Source: Litchfieldella qijiaojingensis
GTDB taxonomy: Bacteria; Pseudomonadota; Gammaproteobacteria; Pseudomonadales; Halomonadaceae
DNA: 64,000 nt
Assembly (NCBI RefSeq): GCF_014651875.1
Contig: NZ_BMXS01000002.1
Location: forward strand, 311,836 to 375,835
Direction of reading: 5' to 3'
In this document: positions 9,315 to 18,078 of the stretch, piece by piece
Numbering within the stretch: position 1 is the first letter of the stretch
How the letters are laid out: each line of letters begins with the position of its first letter
Program-made: the position numbers and the translations under genes
The notes under the pieces: generated by a model
The model's database searches: none
Told to the model about the DNA's origin: nothing
What the model saw: only the letters and a program-made list of their open reading frames with translations

Positions 9315-10253
9315 ATGGCCCAGGACAAGCTGACCCAGCTCAAGACAATGACGACGGTCGTCGCCGATACCGGCGACATCGAGGCCATTCGCCGCTTCCA
9401 GCCCACCGATGCCACCACCAACCCGTCACTGATCCTCCAGGCGGCGCAACAGGAAGAACGCCGAGCTCGACTCGCCGAGCTGGCCCGTCACAGCACTGAC
9501 ATCAGTGATGCCGTGGATTCCGTTGCCGTGGAAATCGGTTGTGAAATCAGCGACCTGGTGCCAGGTTACGTCTCCACCGAAGTCAGCGCGCGTCTGTCCT
9601 TCGATACCGAGGCGACTCTGGCCCGAGCGCGCTCGTTGATCGAGCGATACGAACGCCGAGGCGTCGGGCGCGAGCGGATCCTGATCAAGATTGCCTCCAC
9701 CTGGGAGGGTATCAGCGCCGCGCAGCAACTCGAACGCGAAGGAATTCGCACCAACCTGACGCTGCTATTCAGCTTCACACAGGCACAGGCCTGCGCCGAC
9801 GCCGGAGTAACCCTGATCTCGCCCTTCGTCGGCCGCATTCTCGACTGGTACAAGGCCCATGATCCGCATGCCGACTTCAGCGGAGACAACGACCCCGGAG
9901 TGCAGTCGGTGAAACGCATCTACGAACACTACAAGGGACACGGCTACAAAACGGTGGTAATGGGCGCAAGCTTCCGCAACCGTGGCGAGATCGAAGCTCT
10001 GGCCGGCTGCGACCGTCTGACCATTTCACCCAAGCTGCTGGCCGAACTGGCCGAGGATCAGGACGTCCTGCCCCGGCAACTTTCCCCGGCTGGCGACGCC
10101 GAAACCTCGCCACCCGAGCCATACGACGAAAGCGAGTTTCGTTGGGAGATGAACGAGGATGCCATGGCCACCGAAAAACTGGCCGAAGGCATCCGCAAGT
10201 TCATGGAGGATCAGCGCAAGCTGGAAGCCCTGCTCGGCGAACTGCGTCGCTAA
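9315..10253 (+). CDS. tal: Transaldolase
   Basis: Cytosolic pentose-phosphate enzyme that moves a dihydroxyacetone unit between sedoheptulose-7-phosphate and glyceraldehyde-3-phosphate. 312 residues, the size of E. coli TalB, with the signature [10 protein letters not shown] near residue 33 and the Schiff-base lysine in [11 protein letters not shown] around residue 130. Of two in-frame ATGs (9309 and 9315), the second is preferred because AGGA at 9306 overlaps the first but is well spaced from the second. It converges on the STAS gene, with a shared hairpin between them. Confidence 0.95.
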   Translation: MAQDKLTQLKTMTTVVADTGDIEAIRRFQPTDATTNPSLILQAAQQEERRARLAELARHSTDISDAVDSVAVEIGCEISDLVPGYVSTEVSARLSFDTEATLARARSLIERYERRGVGRERILIKIASTWEGISAAQQLEREGIRTNLTLLFSFTQAQACADAGVTLISPFVGRILDWYKAHDPHADFSGDNDPGVQSVKRIYEHYKGHGYKTVVMGASFRNRGEIEALAGCDRLTISPKLLAELAEDQDVLPRQLSPAGDAETSPPEPYDESEFRWEMNEDAMATEKLAEGIRKFMEDQRKLEALLGELRR

Positions 10254-10266
10254 GCCCCAGTACACG

Positions 10267-10292
10267 ACGACCCGGTCACTGGACCGGGTCGT
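10267..10292. terminator. Bidirectional hairpin between tal and the STAS gene
   Basis: ACGACCCGGTC pairs perfectly with GACCGGGTCGT around a 4-base loop. It sits 14 bp past the tal stop and includes the stop codon region of the convergent STAS gene. There is no strong T-run on either side, so termination strength is uncertain. Confidence 0.5.
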
Positions 10293-10782
10293 GCTGTTGG
10301 GCCTCGAGCAACTCCACCAAAGGCTGGAACTGCTCGCGATTGTGTTCGTTCATGCGCATCAGGATGCGATGTGCTTCAAGGATGCGCTTCTGCATGTCGG
10401 CTTCGTCGGCCTGTATTTGAGGCAACTCGTTCAGTTCGGCGGGTTCGGTGAGAGGCGACTCGACGAGGGTGAAATAGTGGGAGAATCCCATCACGTCGAG
10501 CATGCGTTGTACATCGGGGTGATCGGCCACGATGGTCGGCGGCTGTTCCAGTCGCCCCTGCACGGCCATGGCCACCTTGGCCAGGAAGCCCAGCGCCGTG
10601 GAGTCGACATTGGTCGCCTCACGCAGATCGATCATCACTGCTCTCAGACCTGGGGTATTCGCCAAGCGCTGGGCCTGATTGTCCAGCGTCGCACACAGCG
10701 TCAGGCGTACGTCTCCGCACAGCTTGAGGACGAATACACCGGAGTCGAATGCTGCCTTCAGCCGTCCTTCATGCATCATCAT
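10276..10782 (-). CDS. STAS-domain anti-sigma factor antagonist (HsbA-like)
   Basis: 168-residue cytoplasmic protein with a STAS domain in its first ~110 residues. The phosphorylatable serine region reads NVDSTALGF, the counterpart of the DSSGLG loop of SpoIIAA. A charged C-terminal helix follows. It overlaps by 14 bp the upstream gene for a PP2C-type phosphatase that would dephosphorylate it. This pairing matches Pseudomonas partner-switch modules (HsbR/HsbA and the homologous pair beside vacJ), in which the phosphorylation state decides binding to an anti-sigma factor or diguanylate cyclase. The downstream target here is not visible. Confidence 0.85.
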   Translation of the reverse strand: MMMHEGRLKAAFDSGVFVLKLCGDVRLTLCATLDNQAQRLANTPGLRAVMIDLREATNVDSTALGFLAKVAMAVQGRLEQPPTIVADHPDVQRMLDVMGFSHYFTLVESPLTEPAELNELPQIQADEADMQKRILEAHRILMRMNEHNREQFQPLVELLEAQQHDPVQ

Positions 10783-11971
10783 CTTCGAATCCGCTCAACG
10801 TCATGATCGTCAAATCATCCGGGAGTTCATCATGACCCGGTGCATGTCCTGCAACAGTATCCTCCTCACTGTCTAAGACATCTCCCAGTGCCAACTTCTC
10901 CCTCAGTGCGGCTACGCCATCGCAGTCCCGCACCAGACGCTCAAGTTCCTTGAGCCGAATGTCGAGCGTATCGCCCGGCAGACACTCCAGCACGCCATCC
11001 GAACACAACCATAATCGGAATTTTTGCGGCAGTGCACAACTGAGGCAAGGATACTCCACTCCGGGGAACAGTCCAACCGGCATTCCCTCGCCTTCCAGTC
11101 GCTTGACCTTGCCATCCTCGACCAGCAAGGGCATCGGCAACTGAGCACCCAGCGAATAGTGCAAGCGGCGTTCTTCGTGATCAATGACACCTACGAACAA
11201 GGTGGCATGCTTACCGATGCCGGTATCGAGCAGTTCGCGATTGAGATCGCTCAGCCAGCGCGACGGTAAACGTTCAGGGTCCTTGCCCTCCCACTCGGTC
11301 AACCAGCGGTTGCATAGGTATTTGAGCAGTACTGTGACGAAGGCCGACGACGCGCCATGCCCCGAGACATCGGCAAAATAGAACACGCTGAAGTCATCGT
11401 CGAAGCGCTGGAAATCGAGGAAGTCACCCGACAGGTACAGAGAGGGGGCCAACCAGTAATCGCAGGTCACGCCAGCGAACGTTTGATGCCGAGGCGGCAA
11501 CATCTTGCGCTGGATATGCCCGCCGGCTTGCTGATCGAGACGCAGCATCGCCAAATGGGTTTCCAGGCTCTCGTTGAGTTCGGCGAGACGCTCGCGATCG
11601 CGAGCGTGCTCTTCCGCCAGATGGCGGTTCTCGATGACCTTGGCGATGATATGCCGCAGGATATCGCCATGCCGCAGCGGCTCGATGATGTAGTCGACCA
11701 AGCCCGCGTCCACCGCCTTCAGCAGATCGCTGTCGAGACGCGAATCGCTGACCACCAACGCCGGCCGGTGCGCCGTCAATGATGGCCACTCATGGCTGGG
11801 AACCGCACGGGCGTGCGCGACGATCATCGCGGTTTCTTCGGGCAGGTCCTCGGCGCGTTCGGCGGAGATTACCGCGAAGTTACCCTTGGCAATGGTTTCG
11901 GCCAGCGCATCGCGCTCGCGTCCCGGACGGTCGAGTACCCCAATCAGCACACGTGGACTGGCCATGGCCAT
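10769..11971 (-). CDS. Response-regulator-like PP2C/SpoIIE phosphatase (HsbR-like) with degenerate receiver
   Basis: 400 residues: an N-terminal CheY-like fold (about 6-112), a helical linker (115-147) and a SpoIIE/PP2C phosphatase (about 160-385). Metal-binding aspartates of the phosphatase are kept: D183 and D186 (SGDFLDF), D201 (ADVSGHG) and the one in CSDGVLE. The receiver looks non-phosphorylatable: the strand that normally ends in the acceptor Asp reads MIVAHARAVP, and the usual Lys-Pro is Glu-Pro (IIEPL). The start at 11971 follows AGGGAGC. It lies 12 bp after mlaA and overlaps the STAS gene, whose product is the likely substrate. Confidence 0.88.
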   Translation of the reverse strand: MAMASPRVLIGVLDRPGRERDALAETIAKGNFAVISAERAEDLPEETAMIVAHARAVPSHEWPSLTAHRPALVVSDSRLDSDLLKAVDAGLVDYIIEPLRHGDILRHIIAKVIENRHLAEEHARDRERLAELNESLETHLAMLRLDQQAGGHIQRKMLPPRHQTFAGVTCDYWLAPSLYLSGDFLDFQRFDDDFSVFYFADVSGHGASSAFVTVLLKYLCNRWLTEWEGKDPERLPSRWLSDLNRELLDTGIGKHATLFVGVIDHEERRLHYSLGAQLPMPLLVEDGKVKRLEGEGMPVGLFPGVEYPCLSCALPQKFRLWLCSDGVLECLPGDTLDIRLKELERLVRDCDGVAALREKLALGDVLDSEEDTVAGHAPGHDELPDDLTIMTLSGFEDDDA

Positions 11972-11983
11972 CTGCTCCCTGCC

Positions 11984-12754
11984 TCACTCGGCAAAAGCGT
12001 CATCGTCAAAATCGAACTCATCGTCGGCAAAGGGGTCTTCCCCCAGTTTTCCATCGTTGACCTCGAAGCGTCGCCGCTGAAGATAGGCGTCTCGAAGGAA
12101 GCTGTACCGATCACCTCGGATCAGCTCCTCTTGCTCGAAAAAAGCGGCACGCGCGTCGATCACGCGCAAGGCGGTAAGGCCATAACGGACTTGGTCGTCT
12201 TCCACGTAGGTCAGCGGATAGGAATATATGTCCACAGGTAATCCTGCCGCATCACGAACGGTACTCGGCCCGAAGAACGGCAGCACCACATAGGGTCCCT
12301 CGCCAGCCCCCCATACGGCAAGCGTCTGGCCGAAATCCTCTTCGCGGGCATTGATGCCCATGGGGGTGGCAAAATCCAGCAGGCCGCCGATACCGACGGT
12401 GGAGTTGATGACGAAACGCCCGGCGGAGATTCCCGCATTGCCCGGCTTTCCTTGCAATAGACTGTTGAGCACGGTGCGAATTTCCCCCAGATTGGAAAAG
12501 AAGTTCCCCACTCCGGTCTGCGCGGGTTGCGGCGTAACGAAGTCATATCCCTGCGCCAGGGGTTTGAGGATCGCGCGATCGAGAGCTTCGTTGAAAGCAA
12601 AGACCCGGCGGTTGAAGCCCTCCCAGGGGTCGTCGGGATTGGGCTCTACGACCTGTTGACCGGCACACCCCACCAGCATCATCAGGACCAGCCCCGCTCC
12701 CAGCCATCTGGCACCGGTTAACGACATGGCTTTACGCCTTCCCTTGCCACTCAT
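11984..12754 (-). CDS. mlaA: MlaA (VacJ) outer-membrane lipoprotein
   Basis: Outer-membrane component of the Mla pathway, which removes misplaced phospholipids from the outer leaflet. 256 residues: positively charged start, hydrophobic signal and lipobox LVGC with lipidated Cys30, then the family core beginning DPWEGFNRRVFAFNEALD. The C-terminal tail is very acidic. The start at 12754 has AAGGTGA five bases upstream; an ATG at 12727 behind GGAAGG is also possible. It heads the mlaA-phosphatase-STAS cluster, an arrangement also found in Pseudomonas. The mlaFEDCB genes are not here. Confidence 0.93.
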   Translation of the reverse strand: MSGKGRRKAMSLTGARWLGAGLVLMMLVGCAGQQVVEPNPDDPWEGFNRRVFAFNEALDRAILKPLAQGYDFVTPQPAQTGVGNFFSNLGEIRTVLNSLLQGKPGNAGISAGRFVINSTVGIGGLLDFATPMGINAREEDFGQTLAVWGAGEGPYVVLPFFGPSTVRDAAGLPVDIYSYPLTYVEDDQVRYGLTALRVIDARAAFFEQEELIRGDRYSFLRDAYLQRRRFEVNDGKLGEDPFADDEFDFDDDAFAE

Positions 12755-12786
12755 CAAGTTCACCTTGTTCAACGTTTCTTTTTGCG

Positions 12787-13908
12787 TCACACCTTGCGCA
12801 CAACGACACTGCCGGCACTGTAGCCAGCCCCAAAGGAACACACCACCCCGAGCGCCCCCGCCGGCAGGCCGTCGCGATGCAGGTGGAATGCGATGATGGA
12901 CCCCGCCGAACTGGTATTGGCATAACGGTCGAGAATGACCGGCGCCTGCGCCGGGGTCGGATCGCCACCCAGTACGCGACGCGCGATCAGGTCATTCATA
13001 TGGCGGTTGGCCTGATGCAACCACAACCGCGCCAGCTCGGAGCCGGACAGTCCCAAAGCCGTCAAGTGCTCGTCGATCAAGGTCGCCACCATGGGGCAAA
13101 CCTCCTTGAACACCCGCCGACCTTCCTGAACGAATAGCTTGTCTGCGGCCAACGGGTCACTATCGGTGACACGATTGAGAAAGCCGGCATTGTTGCGAAT
13201 GGCATGGGAGAAACGAGTCACCAAGCGCGTACCGAGAATCTCGAAGCGCGACGAGGCCGTTGCCAGTTCGGCGTTTTCGATGACCACGGCAGTACAGGCA
13301 TCGCCGAAGATGAAATGACTGTCGCGATCCCGGAAGTTGAGGTGTGCTGAACAGATCTCCGGGCTGACCACCAGGGCGCGCCGCACACTCCCTGCGCGAA
13401 TCGCATTGGCGGCGATATCGATGGCGAAGGTCGCCGAGCTGCAGGCGACGTTCATATCGAAGGCGTGGCCGCTGGCCCCAAGCGCGTCCTGGAGTTCCAC
13501 GGCAATCGCTGGATAGGGCCGCTCCAGGTTGGAACAGGCGACGATCACCATATCGATGTCCGCGGCTTCGACGCCTGCGCGACTCAGCGCGTCACGCGCG
13601 GCGGCGAGCCCCATCTCGCACTGGATCGAGAGATCGTCGTTACTGCGTTGTGGCAAGCGGGGGCGCATACGCTCGGGATCGAGAATGCCCACGGCATCCA
13701 GTACATAACGGCTGTGGATACCCGATGCCTTGACGATGAACTCGGTGCTGGAATATTCCAACGGCTCGCGCTCGCCAGCGGCGATGGCCGAAGCATGTCG
13801 GGCGTTCTCAGCATCCACCCAAGTGTTGAAGGCCTCCACCAGAGCGGCATTGTCGATGGCATGCTCCGGTGTGTAGAGCCCAGTGCCGGTAATCACCGCG
13901 TGAGTCAT
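12787..13908 (-). CDS. 3-oxoacyl-ACP synthase III family protein (FabH-like)
   Basis: 373-residue thiolase-fold condensing enzyme of the KAS III family. The catalytic triad is complete: Cys156 (NVACSSATF), His298 (LHQANRHM) and Asn331 (RYANTSSAG). It is about 50 residues longer than housekeeping FabH, with an insertion near residues 30-90. That fits the second FabH-like group of pseudomonads that condenses longer acyl-CoA primers such as octanoyl-CoA, rather than acetyl-CoA. The gene ends 32 bp before mlaA on the same strand, so transcription may continue into the envelope genes. Exact substrate is uncertain. Confidence 0.87.
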   Translation of the reverse strand: MTHAVITGTGLYTPEHAIDNAALVEAFNTWVDAENARHASAIAAGEREPLEYSSTEFIVKASGIHSRYVLDAVGILDPERMRPRLPQRSNDDLSIQCEMGLAAARDALSRAGVEAADIDMVIVACSNLERPYPAIAVELQDALGASGHAFDMNVACSSATFAIDIAANAIRAGSVRRALVVSPEICSAHLNFRDRDSHFIFGDACTAVVIENAELATASSRFEILGTRLVTRFSHAIRNNAGFLNRVTDSDPLAADKLFVQEGRRVFKEVCPMVATLIDEHLTALGLSGSELARLWLHQANRHMNDLIARRVLGGDPTPAQAPVILDRYANTSSAGSIIAFHLHRDGLPAGALGVVCSFGAGYSAGSVVVRKV

Positions 13909-13970
13909 GGTTCCCCCTGTGGCGGTTCATCTCCGCCTTGCATCCTTTATCGGCAATCCCCGCAGCCGCT

Positions 13971-16900
13971 TCAACGACGGCCGGTGATCTCCGCCCAGCG
14001 CTTTTCCAGGCGCTTGCTTGATACTGGCATCAAGGTGCCGAGTTGCTGAGCGAACAGCGACACGCGCAACTCCTCGATCCACCAGCCGAATTCGACCAAT
14101 TGTGGATCCTCCATTCCGGCGCGCCGGCTCGCCTCGCGACGTTCGGCAAGGCGCGTTTCGAACTCCTGGACCTCCTGCATCAGCATCTGATCGCGCATGC
14201 GTTCTCGGGGAGCCTTTTCCAGTCGAATCATCGCCGCTTCCATATAACGAGGATAATGCTCGAGCCAGTCTCCGGCTTCGGCGACAAAGCCGGGATGCAC
14301 CAAGCGCGTCATCTGGGCCTTGAGGTCACTGTATACCAGCGCCAGCGCAAAGCTCAGATTGCCTTTCAACGCCTTGGTCACCGCCAGGTGTCCCTCGAGT
14401 GCCTTCTCGAGCGTGGCGACCAACGATTCGCCATGCGGCACCAGCTCCGCGCGCCGCTCATCGAGACGTTCGTCGAGCGCCTGAGGCGTACGTGGCAAGG
14501 GGTCGGTGGCGATCACACGCAGGAATACGGCCTCGACCACATCATCGACGAGTTGGCGCTTGGTACCGACCTTGGTGAACAGCAGCGCACAGCGCTCGAG
14601 ACCTGGCAAGCGCTGCAATAGTCGCACCTGATCGGGCAACCGCTGCATGGCAAGGCGCTTGATCCCATGGCGATGCGCTTCGCGCGCCTTGTCGGGGTGC
14701 TCGAAGAGCTCCACCACCAGGCCTTCGGAAGACTCGGCCAGGGCCGGGTATGCCTCGACGCGGATCCCCGCCTGGGTGGTGACCCTTGATTCGGGTAGTC
14801 CCGCCCGCGGTAGGTCATCGAGATCACGCTCGGCCACGACCTCTTCGCTCAACGCCCGAGCACCAGCGCTGGCGGCCTTGGCGAAGCGTCGTTCGAGCTC
14901 AGCAGGATCGCGCCCCTCGCCCAGCACACGCCCTTCATGATCGACCACTCGCAGATTCATCATCAGGTGCGGCTCGAGTTGCTCGGTGCGCCAGTCGTCG
15001 GGGGCAAGACGCAAGCCAGTCTTGACTCGCAGGAACTCCCCCAATGCCGCGGTCAGCGGCACATCGTCCGGCACCAGGCGCTCGAGCGCGGCGTCGACCC
15101 AATCGGGAATCGGCACCACCTGACGGCGCACCGATTTGGGCAGCGACTTGAGCAGAGCGATGCATTTCTCGCGCAGCACCCCCGGCACCAGCCACTCCAA
15201 CCGCGCCACAGGCAACTGGGAAAGCATCGCCGCCGGTACCGTCAGGGTCACGCCGTCGTCGGAAGCGCCGGGCTGGAAGTGGTAGCTGAGCGGATAACGC
15301 ACGCCGTTCAGCACCAGTTCGTCCGGGTATTGCTCGGCGGTTACGTCCTCGGCTTCGCGCGCCATCAGCGCCGCGCGGTCGAACTTGAGAAAAGCCGGGT
15401 TCTCGGCCTCGGCTTGCTTGCGCCAACGCTCGAACCCCTTGCCATTGACGATGTCGTCGGGCAGGCGCTGGTCGTAGAAATCGAACAGCGTCTCCTCGTC
15501 GACCAGGATGTCACGCTTGCGGGCACGATCCTCGAGATCCTCGACCTCCTCGACCAAGGCCCGGTTGTGACTGAAGAACTCGGCCTGGGTGCGGTATTCA
15601 CCCTCGACAAGGGCACGCCGGATGAAGATTTCCCGCGCTTCCAGCGGAGCGATGGGACCGTAATTCACCTTGCGCCGGTTGACGATCGGCAGCCCGAACA
15701 GCGTGACCTGCTCGAAAGCCACGACCTGGGCGCGATTCATCTCCCAATGCGGCTCGCTGTAAGAACGCTTGACCAAGTGGCCGGCCAACGGCTCGATCCA
15801 TTGCGGCTCGATACGGGCAACCTGACGGGCGAACAGCCGCGAGGTCTCGACCAATTCACCGGCCATGACCCACTTGGGAGATTTCTTGGCCAGCCCGGAC
15901 CCGGGATGAATGAGAAACTTGCGATTGCGCGCCCCCAGATATTCACGGTTCTCGAGCAATTGACCAATGTTCGACAGCAGCCCGCTAAGCAACGCCTGGT
16001 GCAACTTGACGCCACTTTCACGCAGCTTGCGGGCACGCTGCTCGTCATCCTCGGGCAAAGGCAGCGCCGCGGGCACTGTAATGTCCATGTCACGCAGCAA
16101 TTGCTTGAGCTGACGGAAGGTGTCGTGCCATTCGCGCAAGCGCAGGTAGTTGAGGTAATGCTCGCGACACCAACGCCGCAACTGGTTGCCGGAAAGCTCG
16201 TCGCGAGCCATCTCGAAGCCAAGCCATAGATTCAACCAGGCGACGAAATCGGAGTCCGGATCGTCCCAGCGCTTGTGAGCCTGGTCAGCGGCCTGGCGTT
16301 TTTCGGCTGGGCGCTCTCGAGGATCCTGCACGGCCAACGCTGATACCACGATCAGCACCTCACGCAGGCAGCCCGACTCGGCGCCAGCCAGTACCATGCG
16401 CCCCAGCCGGGGATCGATGGGCAACCGCGCCAGGCGTCGGCCGGTAACGGTCAAGGACTGGCAGTCGTCCACCGCTCCCAGCTCGAACAGCAAGCGGAAA
16501 CCATCCTTGATGAATCGTGAATCGGGGGCGTCGATGAACGGAAAGTCCTCGATGTCACCAAGCTTCAGGGACAGCATCGACAAGATCACCGACGCCAGAT
16601 TGGTACGCTGGATCTCGGGTTCGGTGTACTCGGGTCGAGCGAGGAAATCCTCTTCGCTATAGAGGCGAATGCACAGCCCGTCGGCGACACGCCCGCAACG
16701 ACCCTTGCGCTGGTCGGCGCTGGCCTGGCTGACCGGTTCGATGGGTAGGCGCTGGACCTTGGCACGGTAGCTGTAGCGACTGATGCGTACCAGGCCCGGA
16801 TCGATCACATAGCGAATCCCCGGCACGGTAAGCGAGGTCTCGGCAACGTTGGTGGCCAGCACGATACGCCGCCCTGTGTGCGCCTGGAAGACGCGATTCT

Positions 16901-17960
16901 GTTCGGCACTCGACAGCCGCGCGTACAGCGGCAGAATCTCGGTCTGCTTGAGATCGGCGCGACGCAAGGTATCGGCGGTTTCACGGATTTCGCGCTCGCC
17001 AGGCAAGAAGATCAACACGTCGCGCGGGCCGTGGAACCAGCGCTTTTCGCGCTCGATGGCCTCGATCTCCTCCACGGCATGCAGGATTCCCTCCTGCAGG
17101 GTGCGGTCCTCTTCGTCGGCCTCCTCGCGCAATAGCGGCCGGTAATGCACCTCCACCGGATAGGTGCGGCCGGATACCTGCACCACTGGTGCCGGCCGTC
17201 CGGGGGCGGAACCGAAGTGAGCGGCGAAACGTTCCACGTCGATGGTCGCCGACGTGATCAGGATCTTGAGATCGGGACGCCGCATGATGAGGCGCTTGAG
17301 GTAACCGAGCAGAAAATCGATGTTGAGGCTGCGCTCGTGAGCCTCGTCGATAATGATCGCGTCGTAGCGGCTGAGATCGGGGTCGTGCTGGGTCTCGGCA
17401 AGCAGGATGCCATCGGTCATCAGCTTGACCAAGGTATCGTCACCGGTCTGATCGGTGAACCGCACCTGATAGCCGACCTGTTGGCCCAGTGGAACCGCCA
17501 GTTCCTCGGACAGGCGCGCGGCCACCGAGCGTGCCGCCAGCCGCCGCGGCTGGGTGTGACCGATCAACCCGCGCCGCCCTAGTCCTAGTTCCAGACACAG
17601 TTTGGGTAGCTGCGTGGTCTTTCCCGAGCCGGTTTCACCCGCCACTACCACTACCTGATGCTCGCGGAGGGCCGCGAGAATCTCCTCACGACGCTCGGCC
17701 ACGGGAAGTTCAGGCGGATATTCGAGCCGCACCGGCAATGCCTGGCGGCGCACCAACGACGCCTGGGAATCCGCTAGACGCCGCTCGATCTCTCCCAAGC
17801 CACGATCCACCGGCTTGCCGTCCTTGGCACGGCGCTTCAGCCCCGCTAGACGGCGCTCGAGCTCCCGGGCATCACGCAACAGACAATCGCCCAGGCGCGC
17901 TTGCAAGGCATGCAATCGAGACAGCTCGGAGGCGGATTTGGGGCGAGTGGTGGTGCTCAA
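13971..17960 (-). CDS. hrpA: ATP-dependent RNA helicase HrpA
   Basis: 1329-residue DEAH-box RNA helicase, similar in length to E. coli HrpA (about 1300), which acts on mRNA and on stalled ribosomes. Walker A is GETGSGKTT at residues 108-116, followed by DEAH (IIIDEAHERSLN), SAT (ITSATID) and the QxxGRxGR motif (ADQRKGRCGR, slightly altered). A helicase-associated domain, an OB-fold and the long DUF3418 C-terminal region follow. The start at 17960 is the first ATG of a frame that begins with a basic, helical segment. It stands alone, separated from fadD by a terminator. Confidence 0.96.
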   Translation of the reverse strand: MSTTTRPKSASELSRLHALQARLGDCLLRDARELERRLAGLKRRAKDGKPVDRGLGEIERRLADSQASLVRRQALPVRLEYPPELPVAERREEILAALREHQVVVVAGETGSGKTTQLPKLCLELGLGRRGLIGHTQPRRLAARSVAARLSEELAVPLGQQVGYQVRFTDQTGDDTLVKLMTDGILLAETQHDPDLSRYDAIIIDEAHERSLNIDFLLGYLKRLIMRRPDLKILITSATIDVERFAAHFGSAPGRPAPVVQVSGRTYPVEVHYRPLLREEADEEDRTLQEGILHAVEEIEAIEREKRWFHGPRDVLIFLPGEREIRETADTLRRADLKQTEILPLYARLSSAEQNRVFQAHTGRRIVLATNVAETSLTVPGIRYVIDPGLVRISRYSYRAKVQRLPIEPVSQASADQRKGRCGRVADGLCIRLYSEEDFLARPEYTEPEIQRTNLASVILSMLSLKLGDIEDFPFIDAPDSRFIKDGFRLLFELGAVDDCQSLTVTGRRLARLPIDPRLGRMVLAGAESGCLREVLIVVSALAVQDPRERPAEKRQAADQAHKRWDDPDSDFVAWLNLWLGFEMARDELSGNQLRRWCREHYLNYLRLREWHDTFRQLKQLLRDMDITVPAALPLPEDDEQRARKLRESGVKLHQALLSGLLSNIGQLLENREYLGARNRKFLIHPGSGLAKKSPKWVMAGELVETSRLFARQVARIEPQWIEPLAGHLVKRSYSEPHWEMNRAQVVAFEQVTLFGLPIVNRRKVNYGPIAPLEAREIFIRRALVEGEYRTQAEFFSHNRALVEEVEDLEDRARKRDILVDEETLFDFYDQRLPDDIVNGKGFERWRKQAEAENPAFLKFDRAALMAREAEDVTAEQYPDELVLNGVRYPLSYHFQPGASDDGVTLTVPAAMLSQLPVARLEWLVPGVLREKCIALLKSLPKSVRRQVVPIPDWVDAALERLVPDDVPLTAALGEFLRVKTGLRLAPDDWRTEQLEPHLMMNLRVVDHEGRVLGEGRDPAELERRFAKAASAGARALSEEVVAERDLDDLPRAGLPESRVTTQAGIRVEAYPALAESSEGLVVELFEHPDKAREAHRHGIKRLAMQRLPDQVRLLQRLPGLERCALLFTKVGTKRQLVDDVVEAVFLRVIATDPLPRTPQALDERLDERRAELVPHGESLVATLEKALEGHLAVTKALKGNLSFALALVYSDLKAQMTRLVHPGFVAEAGDWLEHYPRYMEAAMIRLEKAPRERMRDQMLMQEVQEFETRLAERREASRRAGMEDPQLVEFGWWIEELRVSLFAQQLGTLMPVSSKRLEKRWAEITGRR

Positions 17961-17978
17961 GACTTCCTCTTTACGATC

Positions 17979-18018
17979 AAAGAAACCTGCCCGCCCCAGA
18001 GCTCCTGGAACGGGCAGG
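17979..18018 (-). terminator. Rho-independent terminator after fadD
   Basis: On the minus strand CCTGCCCG (18018-18011) pairs with CGGGCAGG (17993-17986), followed at once by TTTCTTT. It is 60 bp beyond the fadD stop and just before hrpA, isolating the two genes. Confidence 0.65.
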
Positions 18019-18078
18019 CCATTGTAACGCCTGGTGACAGGCCGTGCCTAATCAAGGTGGCCCCTATCAAAGCACCGC

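Noticed and set aside
14937..16229. 430-residue plus-strand frame inside hrpA
   Set aside because: Antisense shadow of hrpA with no domain.
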